From the NCBI RefSeq assembly GCF_052088025.1, contig NZ_JBQCYD010000001.1, positions 1-64,000 on the forward strand: 64,000 nucleotides of DNA. Direction: 5' to 3'. The translations under genes were made by a program, and so were the position numbers. This document shows positions 1 through 8,521 of this stretch, piece by piece (the stretch's first letter is position 1; the number at the start of each line of letters is the position of its first letter). Source of the stretch: Anaeromonas sp052088025 (GTDB lineage Bacteria; Bacillota; Clostridia; Tissierellales; SIT17). The notes under the pieces were generated by a model, which was not told the DNA's origin, searched no databases, and saw only the letters and a program-made list of their open reading frames with translations.

Positions 1-188
1 CTTTCTTGTGGATAACACAGATATTTTTAAAAATCACATTCTGCAACTATCTAAATATCTATTTAAAAGATATGTTTTATAATCTTTTAATATTACAAAG
101 AAAGATCAAACTATTTTTTTGTCACACATATCCAACTCCTACATAAGATATAATACAGAATTCTATTTTTTTATAAGGAGGTAAGAAT

Positions 189-839
189 GTGAATGAGCTC
201 TCCCCCATTGAAAAAAGGGTTAAAAGTTTATTAGATAATCCTTTATTATTAATTTTATTAATACCTATTTTACAAAAGATTTTAAAAAAAGAAAAAAACG
301 GTGCTTTAAATTTAGATTTAAAAAGCTTATCTAAGATTAATTTAAGCAAAGTATTAGATAAGGTAGATATTTTAATCAAAGTAGCTCCTTATTTGCCACA
401 AGATTTTATAAGCATAATAAACAAATATTTACCAATGTATGATAGAATAAGCAAATCCTTTATAGTCATGGATTTTTTCAAAAGAACAAGCACAGTATCA
501 CCTGTTGTAGTTGCTAATGAATTGAATCCAAAAGAAAAAACAAATAGAGTCTCTTACATATTAAAAGAAGAATTACCACAAACAGAATATAAAAAAATAA
601 GCCCATATATCTCTATAGCTACTAATATAGATATGTATAAAGGAATGCTTAAAGTTCTAACCAATCTAAATTCTTCTGAAAATGAAAATGATAGTTTAGA
701 TAATATTATCGATCTTATAGGACCTTTGCTTGCTCAATCTAGTAAAGATAGTGATAATAATAAAAATAAACCAGATATAGGTAAATTACTAGGTTTATTA
801 GATATTTTAGGTGATGATGAAAAAGAATCAAATGAATAG
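189..839 (+). CDS. hypothetical protein, 216 aa
   Basis: I do not recognise the family. The GTG start at 189 is chosen because AAGGAGG (175-181) sits 7 bases upstream, while the ATG at 187 is followed at once by a stop. The product is lysine-rich with a short hydrophobic patch near residues 18-30 (LLLILLIPIL) and a Ser/Asp/Asn-rich, poorly ordered stretch near residues 165-200. There is no signal peptide or lipobox. It is a single-gene unit ending at a strong hairpin shared with the convergent pseudouridine synthase gene. Coding is supported by the ribosome site, length and terminator. Confidence 0.7.
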   Translation: MNELSPIEKRVKSLLDNPLLLILLIPILQKILKKEKNGALNLDLKSLSKINLSKVLDKVDILIKVAPYLPQDFISIINKYLPMYDRISKSFIVMDFFKRTSTVSPVVVANELNPKEKTNRVSYILKEELPQTEYKKISPYISIATNIDMYKGMLKVLTNLNSSENENDSLDNIIDLIGPLLAQSSKDSDNNKNKPDIGKLLGLLDILGDDEKESNE

Positions 840-852
840 GTTCAATTAAATT

Positions 853-893
853 AAATAATTAGCTAGAATATTCTAGCTAATTATTTAATTTTT
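853..893 (+). terminator. bidirectional intrinsic terminator
   Basis: A long inverted repeat (AAATAATTAGCTAGAA / TTCTAGCTAATTATTT) is followed by a T-run on the plus strand. It lies between two convergent genes, so it can serve both; the end of the minus-strand gene overlaps it. Confidence 0.8.
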
Positions 894-1773
894 TTATCAA
901 GTCTTTCATATCATAAGGTAAGTCTGATTGTAGCTCTATTTCTTTTTGGTCTCTAATACTTTTAAATTTTAAATAATAAGAATGAAGTGCTTGTCTTTTT
1001 ATTAGGAAACTTTCCCTTCCATATAAGGAATCCCCTATGATAGGATGACCTAAATGAGTTAAATGAACCCTGATTTGGTGAGTTTTGCCTGTGATTATTT
1101 TCAATTCAACTATTGTAGAGTTCTTTAATCTTTTTATTACTTTAAACTCTGTTATTGCTCTTTTACCCCTTTCATCTACTATCTGCTTTATTCCTCCTTC
1201 TTCTTTCATTATAGGTAAATCTATCCTTCCTTTATCTTCTTTAATTATTCCATCAACTATGGCTATATATTTCTTTTCAATATTATTTTTAAATTGCTTA
1301 GCCATTTGAGCCTGCCCATAAGGGTTTTTTGCTACAATTAATATTCCTGATGTATCCATATCTAAACGATTTACTAATCTCACCTTCTTATTTATATTAT
1401 TAGACTTAAAATAATAAGCTATAGCATTAGTAAGGGTATTTTCTATATGTGTTTTTGTGGGATGGACTAATATGTAGGGATTTTTATTTATTGCAATTAA
1501 ATCTAAATCTTCATATATTATATCTAGATCCATCTTTTGAGCTTTATATACAGGTTTTTCATCTTCAAATTTTATTGTAATCATATCATCCTTAACTAAA
1601 TTATATATGTCATTTAATGGTTTGTTATTTACAAATATATTTTTCTCTTTAATGAGTTTTTTAAATAATCTAGAAGATAATCCTAATTCAGTCATTAAAA
1701 AATCTTTTAACTTTATTTTTTTATAATTAACTTTTATGTTCATAATACTATGGTTTTCTTTGGGTATAATCAT
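877..1773 (-). CDS. RluA/RluD-family 23S rRNA pseudouridine synthase
   Basis: The product converts specific uridines in RNA (probably 23S rRNA) to pseudouridine. An S4-like RNA-binding segment occupies roughly residues 20-75 (LSSRLFKKLIKEKNIFVNNKPL). The catalytic domain follows with the family motif VNRLDMDTSGILIVAKN, whose Asp is the expected catalytic residue, and then the GKTHQIRVHLTHLGHPIIGDSLYG block. Length (298 aa) is normal for the family. AAAGGA lies 8 bases before the ATG. The target uridine cannot be told from sequence, so I give no gene symbol. Confidence 0.93.
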   Translation of the reverse strand: MIIPKENHSIMNIKVNYKKIKLKDFLMTELGLSSRLFKKLIKEKNIFVNNKPLNDIYNLVKDDMITIKFEDEKPVYKAQKMDLDIIYEDLDLIAINKNPYILVHPTKTHIENTLTNAIAYYFKSNNINKKVRLVNRLDMDTSGILIVAKNPYGQAQMAKQFKNNIEKKYIAIVDGIIKEDKGRIDLPIMKEEGGIKQIVDERGKRAITEFKVIKRLKNSTIVELKIITGKTHQIRVHLTHLGHPIIGDSLYGRESFLIKRQALHSYYLKFKSIRDQKEIELQSDLPYDMKDLIKKLNN

Positions 1774-1860
1774 ATTATCATTCCTTTTAGTCTTTTATCA
1801 TAATTTATTATATAATAAATATATCAAAGTTTCACTCATCACATAAGGGGGTAAATAAAA

Positions 1861-2679
1861 ATGGATAATTCTACATATAAAAACAAAAAAATAAATGTAA
1901 TCTATAATAATGATAAAGAATCATCAAATACATCAAATTTATTAAAGCAAAAATTAACTGATAGAGGTTATGAGGTTACTAAAGAATATGATAATGAAGC
2001 TATATTAAACATTTGTGTTGGAGGTGATGGATCATTTTTAACAGCAGTACATCAATATTCATTCCCTGAGATACCTTTCGTTGGAATAAATACAGGACAT
2101 TTAGGTTTTTTTCAAGAGATATCTCCTACAAATTTAGATGAGTTCTTGGATAAATTAGATTCTAAGGATTATATAGTTGATTCATTATACTTGGTAGAAG
2201 CTTTGGTGTGTACAAGAAATAGTTGTATAAATCTTATAGGAGTAAATGAAATTGTAGTAAAGGGAATAGAATCAAGGGTTATACATTTAAATATTTCTAT
2301 AGATAATACTTATCTGGAAAGATTCAGTGGTGATGGAGTTATTGTATCTACTCCTATGGGAAGTACTGCTTATAATTTTTCAGCTGGTGGAAGTATTGTA
2401 TATACTACACTAGATGTTTTACAACTAACACCTCTATCACCTATAAATTCCAAAGTTTATCGTTCTCTTACCACTAGTTCAATTGTTCCAAGTGACATGG
2501 AAATACAAATAGCACCAGAATATAGGGATGAAAACTCTTTACTTATTACTGTAGATGGAAATCAACATAGATATGAAAATATAACCCATATAATATTTAA
2601 ACTTTCTAATATGACTATTAATCTATTAAATATTGGTAAAAAAGATTTCTGGAGCAATGTCAGAGATAAATTTTTATAA
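1861..2679 (+). CDS. nadK: NAD kinase
   Basis: This enzyme phosphorylates NAD to NADP using ATP or polyphosphate. The diagnostic GGDGSFL motif is near residue 54, followed by GINTGHLGFFQEI, the GVNEIVVKG motif and the glycine-rich SGDGVIVSTPMGSTAYNFSAGG segment that forms the NAD site. Length (272 aa) is typical for Firmicute enzymes. The gene runs alone, starts from ATG behind AAGGGGG, and ends at a hairpin shared with pepF. Identification is secure. Confidence 0.96.
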   Translation: MDNSTYKNKKINVIYNNDKESSNTSNLLKQKLTDRGYEVTKEYDNEAILNICVGGDGSFLTAVHQYSFPEIPFVGINTGHLGFFQEISPTNLDEFLDKLDSKDYIVDSLYLVEALVCTRNSCINLIGVNEIVVKGIESRVIHLNISIDNTYLERFSGDGVIVSTPMGSTAYNFSAGGSIVYTTLDVLQLTPLSPINSKVYRSLTTSSIVPSDMEIQIAPEYRDENSLLITVDGNQHRYENITHIIFKLSNMTINLLNIGKKDFWSNVRDKFL

Positions 2680-2684
2680 TAATA

Positions 2685-2722
2685 TATAAATAAGGCTCCC
2701 TCTTGGGAGCCTTATTTATATA
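2685..2722 (+). terminator. bidirectional intrinsic terminator
   Basis: Inverted repeat AAATAAGGCTCCC / GGGAGCCTTATTT separated by TCTT. It lies between the convergent nadK and pepF genes and can act on either strand. Confidence 0.88.
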
Positions 2723-4506
2723 AGTCTTTCCATTTTATCTACTAATTCTCCAAATAATTTCAGTGCATCATCTATAGGGTTTTTAGTTGTCATATCTACA
2801 CCAGCTTTTTTAAGTACTTCTACAGGATAATCTGAACTTCCACTTTTTAAAAACTCTAAATAACTCTCTATAGCACCTTCTTCTCCACTTAATATCTTTT
2901 GAGATAATTGAATTGCTGCTGAAAATCCAGTTGCATATTGATAAACATAAAAGTCATAATAAAAATGAGGTATCCTTGCCCATTCCATTGCTATTTCATC
3001 ATCTATAACTATTTGCTCACCATAATATTTCTTATTTAAATCCTTATAAATAATACTGAAAGATTCTGCTGTAAGAGATTCTCCACTTTCTGTCTTTTCA
3101 TGTATTATCTTTTCAAATTCTGCAAACATTGTCTGTCTATATATGGTTCCTCTAAATTGTTCTAAGAAATGATTTAAAAAATATAATTTTTTCCTAGGTT
3201 CTACAGTTGTTTCTATCATATGGTTTATAAGTAAGGCTTCATTTACCGTAGATGCTACTTCAGCTACAAAAATACTATAATTTGAATATACATAGGGTTG
3301 TTTTTTCGAAAAATAACTATGCATAGAATGACCTATTTCATGTGCAATTGTAAACATATTATCTAATGTGTTTTGATAATTTAATAGTATAAATGGTTTA
3401 GAATCATAAGTTCCCCAAGAATAAGCACCACTTCTTTTACCTTTGTTTTCATATACATCTATCCAACCTGAATTAAATCCATTTTCAACTTCTCTTAAAT
3501 ATTCACTTTTTAAAGGAGCTAATCCTTTTAAAATCTCTTCTTTTGCTTGTTCATATTCTATATCCATATCTATATCTTTCACTATGGGTGTATATAAATC
3601 ATAAAAATGAATATCTCCTAAATCAAGTGCTCTCTTTCTTATTTCAATATATTTATGCATCTTATATAAGTTTTCATTTACTGACTCAATTAAATTATCA
3701 TATACCTTTACAGGAATATTATCTCCATCTAATGCAGCTTCTAGAGAAGAATTGTATTTTCTAACTTTAGAATAAAAAATGTTTTTCTTTATATTGGTAT
3801 TTAAAATACTTGCAAATGTATTTTTATAATCGTTATAGGTCTTATATAGGGCCTTAAATGCATTTCTCCTTAAAGTTCTATCCTTACTCTCCATTAAAGG
3901 TATAAATGAGCCATGAGTAATTTGAATTTCTTCCCCATCTTCATTCCTTATACTTGGAAATTCTAAATCTGCATTATTAAGCATTGAAAATGTATTTTCA
4001 GGACCATTTGCAATATCCCCCACGCCTGCTATTATAGTTTCTTCTTTTTCTGATAAGATATGTTCCTTCTGTCTAAATATTTCATCTAAATAATGTGAAT
4101 ATTCATTCAAAGCCATTATATCCTTTTTAAATCTTAATATATCCTTTTTTTCTAATTTTAATATCTCTGGAACTATAAAAGAAGAGCTTTCTGAAATATT
4201 AACCATTAGTGTAGTTGCTCTATCTGTAAACTCTTGGTACTTAGGATTATTTGTATCTTCATCTTGTTTCATTTTTGCAAAAGTATAAACATTGCTCATA
4301 GTTCTAGAAAGCTCATCTTTTAATCTTAAAAGTCTATATAAATTATCAGCATTTGTAACTACATTACCTTTAAATAATGCTAATTCATCTATTAAAATTT
4401 TAACCTTTTTAAAATCCTTTTCCCATTCTTCATTATTTTTATACATAGATTCTATGTCCCATTTGTACTTAGAATCTATCTCTTCTCTTAATTTCACTTT
4501 TCTCAT
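2716..4506 (-). CDS. pepF: oligoendopeptidase F (M3 metallopeptidase)
   Basis: A cytoplasmic zinc peptidase that degrades short peptides. The thermolysin-type zinc motif HEIGH is at residues 389-393, followed by SMHSYFS, and the third ligand region (VAEVASTVNEALL) lies about 25 residues later, as in family M3. The 596-aa length matches PepF. There is no signal peptide. It reads toward the terminator shared with nadK and starts with ATG behind AAGGAT. The phospholipase-like gene upstream is separated by only 16 bases and reads the same way, so they may be co-transcribed. Confidence 0.95.
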   Translation of the reverse strand: MRKVKLREEIDSKYKWDIESMYKNNEEWEKDFKKVKILIDELALFKGNVVTNADNLYRLLRLKDELSRTMSNVYTFAKMKQDEDTNNPKYQEFTDRATTLMVNISESSSFIVPEILKLEKKDILRFKKDIMALNEYSHYLDEIFRQKEHILSEKEETIIAGVGDIANGPENTFSMLNNADLEFPSIRNEDGEEIQITHGSFIPLMESKDRTLRRNAFKALYKTYNDYKNTFASILNTNIKKNIFYSKVRKYNSSLEAALDGDNIPVKVYDNLIESVNENLYKMHKYIEIRKRALDLGDIHFYDLYTPIVKDIDMDIEYEQAKEEILKGLAPLKSEYLREVENGFNSGWIDVYENKGKRSGAYSWGTYDSKPFILLNYQNTLDNMFTIAHEIGHSMHSYFSKKQPYVYSNYSIFVAEVASTVNEALLINHMIETTVEPRKKLYFLNHFLEQFRGTIYRQTMFAEFEKIIHEKTESGESLTAESFSIIYKDLNKKYYGEQIVIDDEIAMEWARIPHFYYDFYVYQYATGFSAAIQLSQKILSGEEGAIESYLEFLKSGSSDYPVEVLKKAGVDMTTKNPIDDALKLFGELVDKMERLI

Positions 4507-4522
4507 TTAATTATACACATCC

Positions 4523-5242
4523 TTATTTTGAATTTTTATTAAAATCATAATCTACATCCTTTAAGAATTTCAACATTAACCCAGCTGTAGTTCTTTGGGC
4601 CATAGGTAGGGAACATTTTGTAAGCTTATAATATTTTTCTCTTTTATTTTCAATATGTTTATATTTCTCATACTCTTTTAGAGCTATTTTACCATTAAAT
4701 ATTATATAACTATCTAAATGTTTGAATTCTATTGGCTTTTCACTTGTTCGAAACTCCTTTACTATATCATAGGTAGTTTTTACAAATGTCTCATATTGCT
4801 TGTGACTATCCAAGAGACGAATATTTACATGTTGGGCAACAGTCATATCTTGAGTAATATGAAGTGCTGCACCTAAATAAAACATAGCTCTACTTTTATA
4901 ATCCTTCTTCCAATATGAAAGAGCTTTTTTATAATATTTATTAGTTAAACTCTTTGCATCTTCATGGCCAAACATTCCCCTATGTTTAGTAGGACTATAA
5001 AAATGACTTGTACTTTTAAAATCTTGATCTGCCCAAACTACACCTCTATTTAATTCATCCAAATAATGATTATATAATTCAAATTCTTTCATATAATTAT
5101 TATCAGCTAACAGCTTCATAGATTGATAATTAATAAATCTATGCACCTGACATTCAGTTGTAATTACTTTCTTTTTAAATGGATTTAAAAACCATAATAC
5201 AGATCTAAAGGCTCTTCCATAATATTCTTCTAATTTATTCAT
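4523..5242 (-). CDS. zinc-dependent phospholipase C-like protein (no signal peptide)
   Basis: The 239-aa product has the zinc-ligand pattern of the phospholipase C / S1-P1 nuclease superfamily: an early His (CQVHRFINYQ), WADQDF, HFYSP, FGHEDA and LGAALHITQDMTVAQH. Secreted alpha-toxin-like enzymes begin with a signal peptide before an N-terminal Trp zinc ligand. Here the N-terminus (MNKLEEYYGRAFRSVLWFLN) has no cleavable signal, suggesting an intracellular or spore-associated enzyme. Substrate is unknown. A clear AAGGATGG ribosome site precedes the ATG. Confidence 0.8.
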   Translation of the reverse strand: MNKLEEYYGRAFRSVLWFLNPFKKKVITTECQVHRFINYQSMKLLADNNYMKEFELYNHYLDELNRGVVWADQDFKSTSHFYSPTKHRGMFGHEDAKSLTNKYYKKALSYWKKDYKSRAMFYLGAALHITQDMTVAQHVNIRLLDSHKQYETFVKTTYDIVKEFRTSEKPIEFKHLDSYIIFNGKIALKEYEKYKHIENKREKYYKLTKCSLPMAQRTTAGLMLKFLKDVDYDFNKNSK

Positions 5243-5300
5243 ACTACCATCCTTTATGAATATTTATTTTATTATATATATAATACCCAAATAAAACAAA

Positions 5301-5325
5301 AAAAAAGGTGTTAAACACCTTTTTA
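5301..5325 (-). terminator. intrinsic terminator after gerQ
   Basis: AAAAAGGTGTT / AACACCTTTTT hairpin followed on the minus strand by a long T-run; it starts at the gerQ stop codon. Confidence 0.85.
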
Positions 5326-5673
5326 TCTTAATACCTTCACAAATTTAATTGAATATAAGTCTCCAATCACATAATCATCACTTTCAGCTTCCTGTAACAC
5401 TACATAATCTACACCTACATCAAGAAGTCTACCTTCTTTATCTATAAAAGTATTAGTACCTATTAAAAAATCTATTCTGACATATTCTCCTATTATATTC
5501 ATTAAATATCCTTGCATATATTCTTCATCTTTAAGTACTGGTAAATCTTCTCTATCCATATTAGGTTCTCTTGGGATATTAGGATTTCTAGGCCTATCAG
5601 GATAGTTATAATTAGGCATATTGGAATTTGGCATATTGTTATAGTTTGGCATATTAAAATTATTTGAATACAT
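5323..5673 (-). CDS. gerQ: spore coat protein GerQ
   Basis: GerQ is an inner-coat protein needed to localise the cortex hydrolase CwlJ in spores. The C-terminal domain (about residues 45-116: GYLMNIIGEYVRIDFLIGTN, DKEGRLLDVGVDYVVLQE) is the conserved GerQ core. The N-terminal 45 residues are a low-complexity Met/Pro/Asn/Tyr tract with repeated MPNYN-like units. Unlike Bacillus GerQ, this tract has no Lys or Gln that I can see, so transglutaminase cross-linking there seems unlikely. It lies 22 bases after cwlJ, the order seen in Bacillus, and AAGGAGG precedes the ATG by 9 bases. Confidence 0.92.
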   Translation of the reverse strand: MYSNNFNMPNYNNMPNSNMPNYNYPDRPRNPNIPREPNMDREDLPVLKDEEYMQGYLMNIIGEYVRIDFLIGTNTFIDKEGRLLDVGVDYVVLQEAESDDYVIGDLYSIKFVKVLR

Positions 5674-5695
5674 TTACAAAAACCTCCTTGATATT

Positions 5696-6139
5696 TTAAG
5701 TTTCTTTATATAATTCTGTTGGATCAAAAAAACAATGCTTTCTTATTCTAGTATTTATAACTCCAGATCTATTTCTTGGAAAGTAACTAGGACATTCGGG
5801 GATAAAAGGATTCATATACCATAGGGAATTAACAATATTCCATTGTTTATTGCCTGATAAAGCCCAATCTGCAACATCATAGTGAACTTGTTCTGGCGGA
5901 GTAGCCCAAATCGTTTGAGGATTTCTTCTTCCACCTATCACATTTCTTACACAGTCAAATTGGCCTTCTTGAAATATTACATTTCTTAAATTCCCTTGAT
6001 TTACTCTTTGATATTCTCCATTTGCTACATGTACTCTATTCATAACAACCGTAGCAACAGCCTTCATTCCAGCATCTCCTTCCCCCCCTGCCTCACATTT
6101 TATAATTCTTGCTAACAATTCTCGTGCAGACATTGGCAT
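5696..6139 (-). CDS. cwlJ: spore cortex-lytic enzyme CwlJ
   Basis: A SleB/CwlJ-family hydrolase that attacks cortex peptidoglycan during germination and needs GerQ for activity in spores. The 147-aa protein has the conserved Glu in IIKCEAGGEG (about residue 15), then VATVVMNRV, VIFQEGQFDCV and WALSGNKQW. It lacks a signal peptide and peptidoglycan-binding domain, which distinguishes CwlJ from SleB. It starts at ATG behind AGGAGGG and leads the cwlJ-gerQ operon. Expression is probably from a mother-cell sigma factor; I did not identify that promoter. Confidence 0.94.
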   Translation of the reverse strand: MPMSARELLARIIKCEAGGEGDAGMKAVATVVMNRVHVANGEYQRVNQGNLRNVIFQEGQFDCVRNVIGGRRNPQTIWATPPEQVHYDVADWALSGNKQWNIVNSLWYMNPFIPECPSYFPRNRSGVINTRIRKHCFFDPTELYKET

Positions 6140-6193
6140 GGAAATCCCTCCTAACTAACTACTATTAGTATATTTATAATCTCCTTATTTTGA

Positions 6194-6250
6194 TACAAAA
6201 AAACAAAGGACTTCTTAATATTTAAATATTAAGAAGTCCTTTGTTTTATC
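6194..6250 (-). terminator. intrinsic terminator after trpS
   Basis: A long perfect hairpin (AAAGGACTTCTTAATATTT with its complement) followed on the minus strand by T-rich sequence, located directly at the trpS stop codon. Confidence 0.9.
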
Positions 6251-7241
6251 TTGCCATAAATCCAGTCTTTTTATATACTTTTCTAAGTGTTTTTCTAGCT
6301 ACTTTACTTGCTTTTTCGCATCCCTCATTATACACTTCTTTTAAATAATCCTTGTCATTCATATATTCTAAATATTTTTCTCTTATAGGGCTTAAATGAT
6401 TGACAATAACTTCTGCTAGGTCAGACTTAAACTCTCCATACCCTTTATCCGTATATCTCTTTTCAATATCTTTTATTTCTTCACCAGTTAATTTAGAATA
6501 AATTGTAAGTAAGTTTTTGATTCCAGGTTGATCGTCACTATATTTAACTTTGTTTATTGAGTCAGTTATACTTCTTTTAACTTTTCTTCTAATAGTATCT
6601 GGATCATCTTTTAATAATATATATCCATTTTCATTTTCAGCTGATTTTGACATCTTTTTTTCTGGATCTTGTAAGTCCATTATTCTAGCTCCAACTTTTG
6701 ATATGAGGGGTTCTGGTACTTGAAATGTATTACTATATCTATTGTTAAATCTATCTGCTAAATCACGTGCAAGCTCTAAATGTTGCTTTTGATCATCTCC
6801 TACTGGTACAGCATTAGTATTATATAGTAAAATATCTGATGCCATAAGCACAGGATAGGTAAATAAGCCAGCATTTAAATTCTTTTCATTTTTTTTAGTT
6901 TTATCTTTAAATTGAGTCATCCTATTTAATTCCCCAAGATAAGTCATAGTAGATAATACCCATGATAACTCAACATGTTCTGGTACATGTGATTGTATAA
7001 ATATAGTCGATTTCTTAGGGTCAATTCCACATGCCATATACAAAGACATGACTTCTAAGGTTCTTCTTCTTAAATCCTTTGGTTCTTGAGGTACAGTTAT
7101 AGAATGTAAATCTACAACACAATAGTAACAATCATATTCATCTTGTAAATCCACCCAATTCCTTATAGCTCCTAGATAATTTCCAAGTGTCAAATCTCCA
7201 GAAGGCTGCACTCCACTAAATATTACTTCTTTTCCACTCAT
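6246..7241 (-). CDS. trpS: tryptophanyl-tRNA synthetase
   Basis: A class I synthetase charging tRNA-Trp. The HIGH-like signature is PSGDLTLGNYLGA near the N-terminus and the KMSKS motif is DPEKKMSKSAEN near residue 195. The length of 331 aa from ATG 7241 is typical. I prefer ATG 7241 over the GTG nine bases upstream because the family starts just before the VIFSGVQPSG block and a purine-rich ribosome site (GAAAGAAGTGA) is correctly spaced. The gene is preceded by a T-box leader whose specifier codon is TGG. Confidence 0.97.
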   Translation of the reverse strand: MSGKEVIFSGVQPSGDLTLGNYLGAIRNWVDLQDEYDCYYCVVDLHSITVPQEPKDLRRRTLEVMSLYMACGIDPKKSTIFIQSHVPEHVELSWVLSTMTYLGELNRMTQFKDKTKKNEKNLNAGLFTYPVLMASDILLYNTNAVPVGDDQKQHLELARDLADRFNNRYSNTFQVPEPLISKVGARIMDLQDPEKKMSKSAENENGYILLKDDPDTIRRKVKRSITDSINKVKYSDDQPGIKNLLTIYSKLTGEEIKDIEKRYTDKGYGEFKSDLAEVIVNHLSPIREKYLEYMNDKDYLKEVYNEGCEKASKVARKTLRKVYKKTGFMAR

Positions 7242-7261
7242 AAAAATCACTTCTTTCGCTT

Positions 7262-7505
7262 TATTTTTTGTATAAAAAATCCATCGCTCTATTATATATA
7301 ATAGAGGCGATGGATTAAATCACGGTACCACTCTAATTGACCATTAGTCATCTTTACTCTTTTAACGGTAGAAACCGATAAGCCATACTTAAATTCAAGC
7401 TTATACTCCTAAGTCCATTCAGTAAATGCTTAATACTGATCTTTCACCATCATCAGCTCGCTAAATTAAGGGCTTTTACTTACTACTCTTAGTCATAGAT
7501 TTTAT
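7262..7505 (-). promoter_or_regulatory. T-box leader (Trp specifier) of trpS
   Basis: Fills the 330-base gap between trpS and the degV gene. On the minus strand it shows the T-box motif AGAGTGGTACCGTG (7321-7334), a Stem I apical-type element (GATGATGGTGAAAG, about 7442-7455), and the specifier region GAATGGAC with codon TGG at 7415-7417, which is Trp. A terminator stem (AATCCATCGC ... GCGATGGATT then T-run, 7270-7318) follows the T-box, so the competing antiterminator can form when uncharged tRNA-Trp binds. Boundaries are approximate. Confidence 0.93.
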
Positions 7506-7575
7506 TTATATTGTTTTTTAATTTCCTTTAATATAGTATTTACCCAAATAAAATTATTTAAAATATAATTATAGA

Positions 7576-8412
7576 TTAATAGGCAATTATTATACCACCT
7601 TTATTAGCATATACTGTACTTATTCCCCTTGCTTCAACTATTATTACATCTTTAAAATTATATTTTTTTAAAATATCATCTTTTAATTTTTTAGCTTTTT
7701 CATATGCATTAACATGAGATATGCCTAATATTTTTTCACTGAATTTAGAAGGCTCTCCTTCTTCTCCTATTACATCTACAAGGTTTAATAATGCTTTGTT
7801 TGATCCCCTTACCTTCTTAACAAGTCTTATGTTGCCATCATCAGTTGAACCCATTATAGGCTTTATAGATAGGACTGATGCAATATGACCTTTCATCTTA
7901 CTCATTCTACCTGCTTTTATAAGATTATCTAAGGATTCTAATACAAAAAAAGTTTTCATTTCTTTTATATATTCATTGGTTCTCTTTATTATTTCATTTT
8001 CATCAATACCACTTTTAATTAAATCATTTATTTTTATACATATTAAGGTTTCTCCTACTGAAGCACTTAAAGAATCAAATACATGAACAAATTTACCTTT
8101 CCCTTCATCTAACAGCATGTTTTTAGCCATCATTGCGCTATCATAAGTACTGCTAAGTGCTGATGACAATGTTACAACAAAACTTTTCTCACTTTCATTG
8201 TATTTTTTCAAAAAATGTGCAGGTGATGGACTTGCTGTTTTAGGATAATCTGAACTTTTTTCCATTTTATCTATGAGTTCATATGTATTTAAATTTTTAT
8301 CATCTATAATCTCTTCATAATTTATTTGTATAGTTAAGGGTACCAATTCTATATTTATATCTTTTTTTAGCTCTTCATTTAAATCACAACAACTATCTGC
8401 TATTATCTTCAT
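7576..8412 (-). CDS. DegV family fatty-acid-binding protein
   Basis: DegV proteins bind a fatty acid and in Firmicutes serve as FakB-type subunits presenting exogenous fatty acids to the kinase FakA. The N-terminal KIIADSCCDLNEEL, the TASPSP loop, LSSALSSTYDSAM and the GRMSKMKGHIASVLSIKPIM block are all family signatures. The 278-aa length is normal. A second DegV gene is transcribed divergently next to it; fakA is not in this window. The ATG follows AAAGGAG. Confidence 0.92.
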   Translation of the reverse strand: MKIIADSCCDLNEELKKDINIELVPLTIQINYEEIIDDKNLNTYELIDKMEKSSDYPKTASPSPAHFLKKYNESEKSFVVTLSSALSSTYDSAMMAKNMLLDEGKGKFVHVFDSLSASVGETLICIKINDLIKSGIDENEIIKRTNEYIKEMKTFFVLESLDNLIKAGRMSKMKGHIASVLSIKPIMGSTDDGNIRLVKKVRGSNKALLNLVDVIGEEGEPSKFSEKILGISHVNAYEKAKKLKDDILKKYNFKDVIIVEARGISTVYANKGGIIIAY

Positions 8413-8521
8413 TTTTGTTTCTCCTTTACATTTCTAAGTTAATATTATAATATCATATTATTGATATATTGAATAGAATATAAATTTTATTGATAATTTA
8501 TAGTTATGGAAGGTGAAAAAA

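Noticed and set aside
7..15. TGTGGATAA, a perfect DnaA-box sequence near the left edge
   Set aside because: A single box without a cluster, AT-rich unwinding array or dnaA/dnaN neighbours is expected by chance and does not support an origin.
1..188. Possible gene at the extreme left edge
   Set aside because: No convincing frame, ribosome site or homology was visible in these bases; only an AT-rich region leading into the first gene.
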